Below, piece by piece: positions 9,668 to 18,098 of a DNA stretch of 64,000 nt. The notes under the pieces were generated by a model, which saw only the letters and a program-made list of their open reading frames with translations, did not search any database and had not been told where the DNA came from. Position 1 is the stretch's first letter, and every line of letters starts with the position of its first letter. Made by a program: the position numbers and the translations under genes. Where the stretch lies: NCBI GenBank assembly GCA_910575245.1, contig CAJTEN010000006.1, positions 164,032-228,031 on the forward strand, in the 5' to 3' direction. Origin of the DNA: Clostridia bacterium (GTDB lineage: Bacteria > Bacillota > Clostridia > Lachnospirales > Lachnospiraceae).

Positions 9668-9696
9668 ATGATAGCATAGAATCAGTATGATGTAAA
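9668..9696 (-). promoter_or_regulatory. Sigma-A-like promoter of the Rpn-family gene
   Basis: On the minus strand, TTTACA (9691-9696) and TATCAT (9668-9673) are separated by 17 bases. They lie about 80 bases before the ATG at 9589. Close to consensus; assigned by eye. Confidence 0.55.
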
Positions 9697-9750
9697 GTGG
9701 ATTTATACTATTTTTATACAATCACATTCCTAAACGATAGTCTATATGGG

Positions 9751-9953
9751 CTATTTCATCCTTACAAATTTCATGTTTTCTATCTTATATACCATGTCGC
9801 ATTCATTTGCAAGACTCATATGATGTGTTACAAGCAAAATCGTTTTGCTTCCTTTAACCTGACGTATTGAATCTATCACTGCCTTTTCTATTTCCATATC
9901 CAATGCAGCCGTAGCCTCGTCCATAATGAGGACCTCAAAATCCTTATATAAAA
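9751..9953 (-). pseudogene. 3' remnant of a flippase-type ABC transporter gene
   Basis: The minus strand encodes the last ~66 residues of an ABC ATPase: Walker B LIMDEATAALD, the switch histidine in LLVTHHMSLANECD, then a stop. By my count about 54 of 66 residues match the C terminus of the intact transporter at 28215-29918. The upstream part (membrane domain, Walker A, signature) is absent. The fragment is joined directly to a fragment of an Rpn gene at about 9954, so both were cut by one rearrangement. Confidence 0.88.
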
Positions 9954-10045
9954 CCTTCCTTCAACTTAGCCCTCAGCCTTTCCCTCTTCAATCCCTTCCA
10001 GCTTCATATCCACAAATGCCTTGCATAAGTCATATTTCTTCTCTT
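9954..10045 (-). pseudogene. Internal remnant of a third Rpn-family gene
   Basis: The minus strand reads MEKEEKKYDLCKAFVDMKLE followed by GIEEGKAEG and a stop. It matches the segment around YDLCKAFVDMKLEGVEEG of the intact Rpn gene at 8561-9589. Both ends are missing. It is fused at its 3' side to the ABC transporter remnant. Too short to be functional. Confidence 0.8.
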
Positions 10046-10081
10046 CTTTTTCCATATCCTGTTTCTCCTTAGTGGAGTCAG

Positions 10082-11737
10082 CTACTCCTGTCCGCCTGGA
10101 ATTCCCGTCATTACTATAGTGTTTTTCTCTTCATTCGCATTTGCCGAACAGTCTTTCGCTCTGATCACAAAATAATATCTCTCCCCGCCGTCCAGGCCCT
10201 CTACGGTTGCCTGATACGGATAGGTGTCTGTACCGGCTCCATAACCGTATCCGTCCCCGGCTTCCGGAACCAGGTTCACCTTTTTCGCCTTTTTCAGATC
10301 CGGGTCTTCCTTAAAGTCGAAAGGTTTTTTCTGATAATACAACGTATACACTACATCATTCTGATCCATGGCTACATCCCAGCGCACAATCATCCCGTTT
10401 TGCACCGGCTCTATCTGTCCGATTCCGGCACGCGGAATGGGTTCCTCCCGGGGCCATGTCAGAGAATTGTTGTGAACACTGCTCCATATCGGTACCGCAT
10501 CATCCTCCTTATCGCTGTGATCGAGCACAAACGAATTCACAAGCATTACCCCGCCATCTGTGATGTAATGTGAAAAACCTGCCTTATTCTGTGCCTGATC
10601 AATATCTTCCATGAGAATATCCAGGCCGGCATCCGACTCTCCGACCAAAGTTTCCTTAAGCCCGAATTCCTCCGGTCCTTCCGCATATCCCAATGATAAT
10701 ACCCTAAATCCGTCCGGCCGTCCGGCCTCTGCGCTCAGTTTGGGTGCAAATACATTCCTGTTATCTGCAAAATAGCCCTCGTTATACAGATACGACGGAT
10801 CAGAATCCAGCATATAACTTTCATACATCAGAAAATCGATATAGCTACGTGGAGAATGGTCATAATGCGGATAACTGTAATTGTAGAAAAAGATTCCTCT
10901 GTTCTGTAAAACATATTTATCCGGATACTGCTCCTTCAAACGTTCCGCAAACAACGCTACGCCAGGAGCCGTCCATTCAAACCTCGTCCTGTTCGCCTCT
11001 TCATCTTCCGTAAACAGATTCGGAGCGCATGTATCGATCGTATCCAGAAACACTCCGTCACATCCGAGCCCGCGTCCATACTCCTTTGTCAGGATCTCCC
11101 GGATACCGGCTATGCCATCCACGCCATCGATCCTCATATTATCCAATACGTCAAACCATGCGGGATCTCCCATATTCGTATAGGCACAGTTAAAATTGGG
11201 ATTAAAATCCGGATTGCCGTCGTGATCATTGTCATCTAGATAATAAGAGGCAAAACCACCTCCGGCGGGAGACGGATTCCCCGAAAGAACAATATCATCC
11301 AGATCCGTCACTCCTGCACTTCGCGGATCGATCCGCGGCCCTGTCCCGTCCCCTGTAAACCTGGAATCCTGCTGCATCTGCTCTGGCGTCATTCCATTCG
11401 TCCTCAGATCCTCGCCAATGGAAATATAACCTAGGACATAAGCGCCGTTCTTCTGTATTCTCTCTACCTGCTCACGAGTCGTGTTGCCCTGTTTAGGGTG
11501 TATAATCACAAGATCATACTGTCCAGCTTTCTCAATAATGTCATCGTTCAATTCCCCGTAATATATCATATAAGTCGGCTTACCGATGCCGGACAGATCT
11601 TTTTTGAAATACTGATAAGGGATCTTAAAAGAGATGCCAAAGGCTCTGCTCACATCGACAATCAAAAAGAGCAAAAGCAGAATCTTGCCTATTGTCCTGA
11701 CAGGTTTTTCTTTCAACTTCTTTATCCATTTATCCAT
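10082..11737 (-). CDS. Membrane-anchored GH114-like glycosidase with C-terminal fibronectin-type domain
   Basis: 551 residues: an N-terminal membrane anchor (IGKILLLLFLIVDVSRAFG, about 17-35), then a TIM-barrel domain resembling GH114/TM1410-type endo-alpha-1,4-polygalactosaminidases. Visible blocks are YMIYYGELND, YDLVIIHP, GYISIGED and GCDGVFLDTIDTC. From about residue 450 a beta-sandwich segment (MIVRWDVAMDQNDVVYTLYY, later GGERYYFVIRAKD) looks like a fibronectin type III domain. The GH114 family includes the hydrolase part of PelA, which cleaves GalN-rich polymers. The gene lies about 20 kb from the Pel-like locus but could supply that missing activity. It is flanked by gene remnants on both sides. 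The substrate is inferred. Confidence 0.78.
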   Translation of the reverse strand: MDKWIKKLKEKPVRTIGKILLLLFLIVDVSRAFGISFKIPYQYFKKDLSGIGKPTYMIYYGELNDDIIEKAGQYDLVIIHPKQGNTTREQVERIQKNGAYVLGYISIGEDLRTNGMTPEQMQQDSRFTGDGTGPRIDPRSAGVTDLDDIVLSGNPSPAGGGFASYYLDDNDHDGNPDFNPNFNCAYTNMGDPAWFDVLDNMRIDGVDGIAGIREILTKEYGRGLGCDGVFLDTIDTCAPNLFTEDEEANRTRFEWTAPGVALFAERLKEQYPDKYVLQNRGIFFYNYSYPHYDHSPRSYIDFLMYESYMLDSDPSYLYNEGYFADNRNVFAPKLSAEAGRPDGFRVLSLGYAEGPEEFGLKETLVGESDAGLDILMEDIDQAQNKAGFSHYITDGGVMLVNSFVLDHSDKEDDAVPIWSSVHNNSLTWPREEPIPRAGIGQIEPVQNGMIVRWDVAMDQNDVVYTLYYQKKPFDFKEDPDLKKAKKVNLVPEAGDGYGYGAGTDTYPYQATVEGLDGGERYYFVIRAKDCSANANEEKNTIVMTGIPGGQE

Positions 11738-11838
11738 ATTACGCCACTTCCTTTTCCTGTGTCATCAGAAGTTTCTTTTCCGGTTATATCTTGTAAACAG
11801 TTCCAGCCTTTCTGTCCCTAGCAATAATTGCAATCGCT

Positions 11839-12035
11839 TTACTTTCTCATCCGCCAAACTGTCTTTACCCTCTGCTTTCTATCTCCATATTTCGCAGCCA
11901 GTCTATATCTCCGTTTTGTCTTCCAATATGTAACCCGCTTCTACAATAGGCTGTCTTTTATAAAACAGATCGCAACGACCTCATCCACAAGACACTCATA
12001 GTAGCGATACTTCCTGTACTCTTCTTCCATCATTA
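11839..12035 (-). pseudogene. 3' remnant of a family 2 glycosyltransferase
   Basis: The minus strand encodes EEEYRKYRYYECLVDEVVAI, then an in-frame TAG, then TYWKTKRRYRLAAKYGDRKQ and a stop. This is clearly related to the C-terminal ~65 residues of the intact GT2 at 7505-8470 (EEEYQKYDDYEMLVDEISAI, AYWKIKRRYCLAMKYGDRKQ). The catalytic N-terminal part is gone. It is another piece of the gene debris around the GH114-like gene. Confidence 0.85.
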
Positions 12036-12076
12036 ACTACATTCAATATCGAATTATAATCTGTATAGCTTGTATA

Positions 12077-13285
12077 TTATTTTTCCGAGATTATCCCAAT
12101 CCATTTATCTAATACAGAATTGATGTCTAAATCGAAGCTCCTTTCCAAGCTCTTTTTTCTATAATACTCTCTTTTTTTATTATTGCTTAGCATTTCTATA
12201 ATCGCCTCTGCCATCATCTGTTCTTCAGTTTCAAGGTATTCTCCATCTCCATATTTCCTACCACTGCAAACAGGAATCAACACTCCATATTCTTCTTCTG
12301 AAATATTTACTACTCTCTTACCCATTACATTCAAATCAGGAGCCAATATCTCTCTTACACCTGAATGTACATCCGTTGCTATACATGGTGTTCCACAGCA
12401 AACCGCTTCTGCCAGTGCATTAGGATACCCTTCATATAAAGAAGGTAATACAAAAGTGTCTGCCAGTGCATTATACCAAAACGGATTCTCACTATATCCT
12501 GCAAGAAATACTTTTCCTTCCAAGCTACAGGACTCGATCAATTTTCTTAAATATTCTTTTAAAATCCCCTCTCCAATAATCACTAAAACTGTTTGAGGTT
12601 CTTTTTTTATTACTTCTGAAAATGCTCTTATTAAATGCCATTGCCCCTTTTGATCAACAAGACGTCCCACTGTAACCACAACATTTAATTTACTTCTATC
12701 ACGACCCAAACTAAGTATTTTATTTGCTGGAATTATCCTCATCTTTTCTCTTATCCATTTACTATCATAACCATTGACAATTGTTTGAACTTTATTTTCA
12801 GATATTTTTAATTTGTTAACTAATATAGTCTCAATTTCTTTTGAAACAGAAATTATCTTATCCGCATGTATATATAACAATTTTATTAATAATATAGTTC
12901 CTATTTTTTCAACTAAACCCGTTTTATTTGACATCATATTATTCCGTATTGAAACAATAGTTTTGCAATGCTTATTTCCAGATAAAACATTAGAAATACT
13001 TGCACTATCTAAAAAACTAACACATGCTTCATACCCATTCTCTAGCTTTAATTTTCTCAATAGAAATATTCTTTTTATAATGTTTCTAGTAAAATAAATT
13101 GCTGATTTTTTCTCTGGCGCATAAAGAGATATAAGATTTCCTTTATATGGATATTCCACTAAAGATTTATCATTTATCAAAATATCAACACACCAATCGT
13201 CTGGGAAATGCATAACAATATTAGAAAGCGCTCTTTCAGCCCCTCCACCTCGCAAAGTTTCTATTATAAATAACACTCTTTTCAT
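12077..13285 (-). CDS. Family 4 glycosyltransferase (GT-B)
   Basis: A 402-residue GT-B enzyme. It opens with KRVLFIIETLRGGGAERALS, the acceptor-side glycine loop of this family. The C-terminal half has VVTVGRLVDQKGQWHLIRAF and the donor-binding ExxxxE-type motif in PSLYEGYPNALAEAVCCGTP. It likely transfers a sugar from a nucleotide donor during repeat-unit assembly of a surface polysaccharide. The DNA is clearly more AT-rich than the flanking genes. It is 22 bases downstream of the frameshifted GT4 gene and probably co-transcribed. Confidence 0.92.
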   Translation of the reverse strand: MKRVLFIIETLRGGGAERALSNIVMHFPDDWCVDILINDKSLVEYPYKGNLISLYAPEKKSAIYFTRNIIKRIFLLRKLKLENGYEACVSFLDSASISNVLSGNKHCKTIVSIRNNMMSNKTGLVEKIGTILLIKLLYIHADKIISVSKEIETILVNKLKISENKVQTIVNGYDSKWIREKMRIIPANKILSLGRDRSKLNVVVTVGRLVDQKGQWHLIRAFSEVIKKEPQTVLVIIGEGILKEYLRKLIESCSLEGKVFLAGYSENPFWYNALADTFVLPSLYEGYPNALAEAVCCGTPCIATDVHSGVREILAPDLNVMGKRVVNISEEEYGVLIPVCSGRKYGDGEYLETEEQMMAEAIIEMLSNNKKREYYRKKSLERSFDLDINSVLDKWIGIISEK

Positions 13286-13307
13286 TTTGTTATCACCTTT
13301 GTTATTA

Positions 13308-14511
13308 CTATAACAGCTCCATGAGTTTGTTGATTTCTATCAAATTATCTGTTTGCCTTCTAGATGATGCAGCATCTCCATATGCCTTAACTTTTTGCGG
13401 ATTTTCAAAAAAAATCAAAATTTCTTTGGCCAGAGTTTCCGGCTCTAGTTTACAAATCGTTCCATCTACTCCATTCTTTATTTGTTCTTCCACTCCATTA
13501 TATTCTGATGCCAATATTGCACATCCAAGAATTTGTGCTTCCTCTATCGCAACACTTTTACCTTCAAAACGTGCAGTATGGACATAGAGATTACATTGCC
13601 TATAATATGGAAACGGATTGTCCACTGTCCCAAGCAAAATAAAATCCTCATCCAGGCCAAATGTGTGAATCTTTTCTTCCAACTTCTTTCTGAGTTTCCC
13701 TTCACCTAATACATACCACCGAAAAGGCTTTCCCGTACACTTTAAAATTCTCATAGTCTCTATCGCTATATCAAGCGCTTTTTGAGTAACTAAGCGTCCA
13801 ACTGTCAGAATACGGAATCCACTATATTTATCTGAAAATCCTCCTTTCAAATTGGCTTTATTTATAATCTTTTCCCTATCAATCAAGTTAAAACAAACTG
13901 TCGTTTTATCCTTATATTCTGGATAAATTGATAGAAAAACTCGTTTTACATTTCTTGAGACAGCAAATATGCGATCATATGTTGAATAGCAATCTTCATC
14001 CAAGCTTCTGCCGTATCCTGCATCTTTATAGTTAATATGTATGAATGCCGCTTTTTTCTTTGCTTTTACATGTGAAGCAACATAATAGGTAGAGCCACCT
14101 TCCAAATATGCTACTGCAAGATCAAACTCCTGTTCAAACTTTTGTGCTCCATCTGAAATAATTTTCCATAGAATCTTCTCAATTTTTAGGTTTCCCTCTG
14201 CCACCATCAAACGTAAATTTTTCATGATATATCCACTTCTTGTAAATACCACTCCTTTGATAAACAAATCCTTTATCACAGTCCTTGCCAGCCTCATCCT
14301 TCCTATATGACTAAGCACAGAAATTGGAAAATACTCTTTATTTAAAATATTAACTTCTTTTGGAATCTGCTGTATAAGCTCCCCTTGTCCGGTGAGAATA
14401 AATATTGATACCTTATATCTTTTCAAATCAATGTACTTCAATAACTCTAATAACGCTCTCTCCCCCCCCCCCCATGCCCATGGTATTAATTACAAATAAG
14501 ATTGACTTCAT
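13308..14511 (-). pseudogene. Family 4 glycosyltransferase interrupted by a 12-bp poly-G tract (possibly phase-variable)
   Basis: Translation from ATG 14511 (AAGGAG six bases upstream) gives MKSILFVINTMGMG and then enters a run of G bases (14462-14473 as C on the plus strand). After the run this frame reads GGGESVIRVIEVH and stops. In another frame the sequence after the run reads ERALLELLKYIDLKRYKVS and continues as a complete GT4, with VGRLVTQKALDIAIETM and the donor motif ARFEGKSVAIEEA. The intact family start is GGxERALLELL, so removing one G or adding two would restore it. It is either switched off by slippage here or a homopolymer sequencing error. A TTG at 14441 could give a truncated product without the glycine loop. 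Confidence 0.85.
14462..14473. repeat. 12-bp homopolymer (poly-C plus / poly-G minus)
   Basis: A run of 12 C bases on the plus strand in otherwise AT-rich DNA. It falls inside the 5' coding part of a GT4 glycosyltransferase, at the conserved glycine loop. The present length puts the two halves of the gene out of frame. Runs of this kind are typical slipped-strand contingency sites. Confidence 0.95.
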
Positions 14512-14713
14512 TCTCATCTCCTTTGAATTCTTCTATTTTTATATTCGATAACCTACTCAATACACTCTCATTTTTACAGATGCATTGTTATTGACAAATT
14601 ACTTAATTTATACTAATGTCAAATAAAACATTACACTACTACTATATATTTTTCAATTTTGTGAACTTTACATTGTAATCAATTTATTTATATATTTTTA
14701 CGGAGCAATCAAT
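14512..14713. promoter_or_regulatory. Divergent intergenic region
   Basis: Very AT-rich spacer between the GT4 gene (minus) and the CE4 deacetylase (plus). It must contain promoters for both directions. Many TATAAT-like hexamers are present, so no single promoter can be assigned by eye. Confidence 0.4.
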
Positions 14714-15403
14714 ATGAAAATATTTTCAAAACATCTTTGCCATATTTTCAAACGCATAAACCATCATTCATACTTTACCAAAAAGATAGCGTTGACCTTC
14801 GATGATGGTCATAAATACGCTCCACTAATCCTGGAAAAACTTGAACAGCATGGTGAAAAAGCCACTTTCTTTTTATGTGGATCCTATATGGAAGAAAATA
14901 TTAGCATTTATCAAAAAATTTTTAAATCCGGACATGAGATTGAAAACCATAGCTATAATCATCCTAACATGTTAGAACTATCGGAACCCGAAATTCTAGA
15001 TGAACTTTCCAAAACTCAAGAACTTATAGAGCAAGTAACAGGAGACTCTAATCGTCTTAAGTTTTTCCGTTTTCCATATGGAAGACGAAATAAAGAGATA
15101 ACTCTACTTATCGAAAATCACGGCTATATCCCTGTTAAATGGACCATTGACAGTAGAGATTGGACCGGAATCAACGCCGAAGATATCTATAATAATATAC
15201 TTAAATCAAATAATTTATCAAACGGTGCTATTATTTTAATGCACACCAGTGGCACTCATACTGCAGAAGCTTTGGATCTCATAATTCCCGCCCTAAAACA
15301 AAAAGGCTACAAACTTATGCTTATTTCTGATTTATATCAATCAATTCGCCGATATAAAAAGAACCTCAAAAAAATTCCGGCTAATCCAACTAACTCTGGC
15401 TAA
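14714..15403 (+). CDS. Polysaccharide deacetylase (CE4/NodB family)
   Basis: A 229-residue single-domain NodB-homology protein with all classic motifs: TFDDG (28-32), the zinc site HSYNH (H79 and H83), RFPYG (119-123), DSRDW and a final LMH. CE4 enzymes remove N- or O-acetyl groups from GlcNAc-type polymers. No clear signal peptide is visible; the basic N terminus (MKIFSKHLCHIFKRINHH) is not hydrophobic, so a cytoplasmic or non-classically exported location is possible. It is one of only a few plus-strand genes and stands alone between two minus-strand glycan genes. A role in modifying the local polysaccharide is inferred. Confidence 0.92.
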   Translation: MKIFSKHLCHIFKRINHHSYFTKKIALTFDDGHKYAPLILEKLEQHGEKATFFLCGSYMEENISIYQKIFKSGHEIENHSYNHPNMLELSEPEILDELSKTQELIEQVTGDSNRLKFFRFPYGRRNKEITLLIENHGYIPVKWTIDSRDWTGINAEDIYNNILKSNNLSNGAIILMHTSGTHTAEALDLIIPALKQKGYKLMLISDLYQSIRRYKKNLKKIPANPTNSG

Positions 15404-15445
15404 TATGTAACACATTGCACAATTTCATATTTTTTTGCATTTTCA

Positions 15446-16525
15446 TTATTTTGTGTCTTGCCATAACCACAGATATTCCTTTCTAAATTCCGATGTGTTT
15501 TTTTTCATAAGCGATAATTTCTCATTAATATTTTCTGTTGTCACTTTATACTGATTATTTGAAAACTGTTCTATCATCCAATCATTTATATTTTGATCAT
15601 AATGTCCACTGTCACAATAATTGTTTAAATCTAACGTAAGTGCTGCATGTTGAAAATCATAAATTGTCCCTTTGTCTGCTACTCTTTTTATAAAATATTT
15701 TTTTGCCTCATAATATACTTCTGCATGTCCTGTATTCTCAACGTCGCACCACCATAGACATGAATAGGGTGGGAAAAAGAAAATGTATTCTCCTCTGCTC
15801 AGATTCAAACTATCTATAAAAGCGTCTATTTCTGTTTGCATAGAATCCAAGGTATCCTCTTTCTCAAATTCGCTCAACACTTTCTTATTCGGTACATAGG
15901 TTGAAATAACTTCCTTTTCACCACTGTCTGTGTAATCATTCCAATTACTATACCTGTCAATTTCCATCTTGTCTTCCATAATTTTAGGCATACCAATATC
16001 CAATACATGCATAATGCTTCCGCAAATGTCCGCTGGAATGAATCGAAACCAAGCTTCATAACTGGTTGCATATTTCCATCTCGATAATATATCTTTATGA
16101 TATAAATATTCAGGAACCAATTGTCTATCACTTAAAAACATACTATAATCAATACATACATAATATCTCTCTGCACGCTGAACATCTTCAGCTATCTCCA
16201 TCAATTTTGTTAAATCCTTGACTCCCATACCACCAATCCCTATTAGTAAGGGTTTTACTTCAAATTTTTCCCGGAATAATGCCATATCAAAATTTTCAGC
16301 TCTAGATGACCCAATCACAAGTGTATCATAGTCATAATTGGAAATTAATCCTGGCGCTACATATCTTTCATAGAAAAAATATTTTCTGTTTTCTACCCTA
16401 TATTGGAAGCAAGGGTCAAATGCAAAAATAAACACAGCAAAGAAAAGCAATATTATTATTGCCGAACATATGAAATTTACAAGCCACCTTTGACTTGTTA
16501 TCTGTTTATTATATCTCTTAATCAC
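15446..16525 (-). CDS. SGNH-hydrolase-like partner of MBOAT O-acyltransferase (AlgJ/DltD-like)
   Basis: 359 residues with one N-terminal membrane helix (FICSAIIILLFFAVFIFAF) and an extracytoplasmic domain. The domain has the nucleophile block LVIGSSRAENF (GSSR about 72-75) and a late DSGH (D305, H308), the arrangement of the Ser-His-Asp set in AlgJ/AlgX/DltD-type proteins. Such proteins take an acyl group passed through an MBOAT channel and attach it to a glycan outside the cell. The gene for an MBOAT protein ends 64 bases upstream, which supports this pairing. The specific family name is uncertain. Confidence 0.75.
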   Translation of the reverse strand: MIKRYNKQITSQRWLVNFICSAIIILLFFAVFIFAFDPCFQYRVENRKYFFYERYVAPGLISNYDYDTLVIGSSRAENFDMALFREKFEVKPLLIGIGGMGVKDLTKLMEIAEDVQRAERYYVCIDYSMFLSDRQLVPEYLYHKDILSRWKYATSYEAWFRFIPADICGSIMHVLDIGMPKIMEDKMEIDRYSNWNDYTDSGEKEVISTYVPNKKVLSEFEKEDTLDSMQTEIDAFIDSLNLSRGEYIFFFPPYSCLWWCDVENTGHAEVYYEAKKYFIKRVADKGTIYDFQHAALTLDLNNYCDSGHYDQNINDWMIEQFSNNQYKVTTENINEKLSLMKKNTSEFRKEYLWLWQDTK

Positions 16526-16589
16526 TGTTTAAACCACCCTAATTACAAAGTATTCTGTGAAAACAGACTAACGGAATTACACGTATTAC

Positions 16590-18017
16590 TCAAAATTTAT
16601 AATAAATAAATATTACCTCACGAGATAAACATAAAACTGCTATGCAAAAAATTATTGCAATACAAACAGCATTTTTTCTTGTCGCTTTAAAATCAGAAAC
16701 AATATCTCTGCTGTCTTTACACTTAAATACTACAAACAGTAAAAATAAAAGCAACATTAAGATATAAAGACAATTTATTATATCAGGAAAATTAATAATT
16801 CCATCTTCAGCTAATTGTGATACTTGCCAAAATTTAATACCAGACAGTCCGAGTATACCTTTATACATAACTAGAGCATAACGCAGCTTTTCCGCTCTAA
16901 ACAATATCCACAAAAAATTAATTGTCAAAAAAGTAATTGCAATACGAACCTTTTTAGGGATAATCTCTAATCGCCTTCCCAGTAATCGTTCCGCAACAAC
17001 CAAAAACCCATGACAACCTCCCCACAGCACGAATGTCCAATCAGCCCCATGCCAGAATCCACTTGCCAAAAAAGTAACTAATAAATTAACGCAGGTTCTT
17101 ATGCTTCCCTTTTTATTTCCTCCAAGCGGAAGATATAAATATTGATGCAGCATTCGCCCCAAAGTAATATGCCAGCGCCTCCAAAAATCTGTTATACTCT
17201 CTGATTTATACGGTGCTGCAAAATTAAACGGAAGATCAATATTAAATAGCTTTCCTAGTCCAACTGCCATATCTGAATATCCTGAAAAATCAAAAAATAT
17301 CTGTAGTGTATAACTTACAGACGTAATAAGTGCTGCTGCAAACCCAATCTCACTAATTTTAAATCCATTATCCACAATCGTCGAAATTGTATCCGCAATA
17401 ACCACTTTCTTAAACAATCCTATTACAAATAAACATATCCCTTTTACTAAATTGTCCGCATTCGAAAATCTCCTTTTATAGTCATTAAGCTGTGGTAACA
17501 TCTCACCATATAAAACAATAGGTCCTGCCACTAATTGTGGAAAAAAAGTAACAAAAAGACCATAATTAAAAATAGATCCAGCCTCTTCTTCTTTTTTATA
17601 AATGCTTATAAGAAAAGAAATCTGTTGAAATGTAAAAAAACTTATTCCTAATGGAATGGAAATACTTTGGGGTATGAACGTGGTCTTAAAAATAAAATTT
17701 ATATTTGTAATAAAGAAATTATAGTACTTAAAATATATCAGTAAACCAATATTAAACAAAATTCCGAATAAAAATAAAATTTTTCTATAGTTATGTGAAA
17801 TGAGATTCTGTAATAGCAATGCAATGCTATAATTAATGAAAAGCGATATACTTAGCAGTATCAAATATTTAGGATTCCCAAATCCATAAAAAAACAATGA
17901 TGCAAATATTAAAAACAGACGTTGAAATATTGAATTGTCGCCACTTGAAAATATATAATATACCACCAACGTAATTGGAAGAAAGCAAAAAACAAAAATA
18001 TATGATGAAAAAATCAT
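16590..18017 (-). CDS. MBOAT-family membrane O-acyltransferase (AlgI/DltB-like)
   Basis: A 475-residue polytopic membrane protein with about eleven helices. The MBOAT signature includes FWRRWHITLGRMLHQYLYLPLGG, the catalytic histidine in FWHGADWTFVLWG (about H323) and a second His in GGCHG (about H336). The family moves acetyl or other acyl groups from the cytoplasm to extracellular polymers. Its partner is the SGNH-like protein encoded just downstream. The start is supported by AGGAG eight bases upstream. It likely O-acetylates the polysaccharide made by this island; it is not a dlt operon, since no dltA/C genes are nearby. Confidence 0.92.
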   Translation of the reverse strand: MIFSSYIFVFCFLPITLVVYYIFSSGDNSIFQRLFLIFASLFFYGFGNPKYLILLSISLFINYSIALLLQNLISHNYRKILFLFGILFNIGLLIYFKYYNFFITNINFIFKTTFIPQSISIPLGISFFTFQQISFLISIYKKEEEAGSIFNYGLFVTFFPQLVAGPIVLYGEMLPQLNDYKRRFSNADNLVKGICLFVIGLFKKVVIADTISTIVDNGFKISEIGFAAALITSVSYTLQIFFDFSGYSDMAVGLGKLFNIDLPFNFAAPYKSESITDFWRRWHITLGRMLHQYLYLPLGGNKKGSIRTCVNLLVTFLASGFWHGADWTFVLWGGCHGFLVVAERLLGRRLEIIPKKVRIAITFLTINFLWILFRAEKLRYALVMYKGILGLSGIKFWQVSQLAEDGIINFPDIINCLYILMLLLFLLFVVFKCKDSRDIVSDFKATRKNAVCIAIIFCIAVLCLSREVIFIYYKF

Positions 18018-18056
18018 AGCGTTTTCTCCTAATCATTAGCAAATACATCTGTTATA

Positions 18057-18098
18057 TTTCAAAGTAGAAAATATATCTATATATTTTCTACTTTGAAA
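18057..18098. repeat. Perfect 20-bp inverted repeat (42-bp palindrome)
   Basis: The arms 18057-18076 and 18079-18098 (TTTCAAAGTAGAAAATATAT and its complement) are separated by two bases. The palindrome covers the stop codon and last codons of the fucosyltransferase-like gene and lies before the MBOAT gene. It lacks a U-tract, so it is not a standard terminator. It could be an RNA 3' hairpin or a binding site. Confidence 0.85.

Noticed and set aside
9751..10045. Single fused gene made of Rpn and ABC transporter parts
   Set aside because: The Rpn part ends in a stop codon before the ABC part, and both lack essential domains; this is a junction of two fragments.
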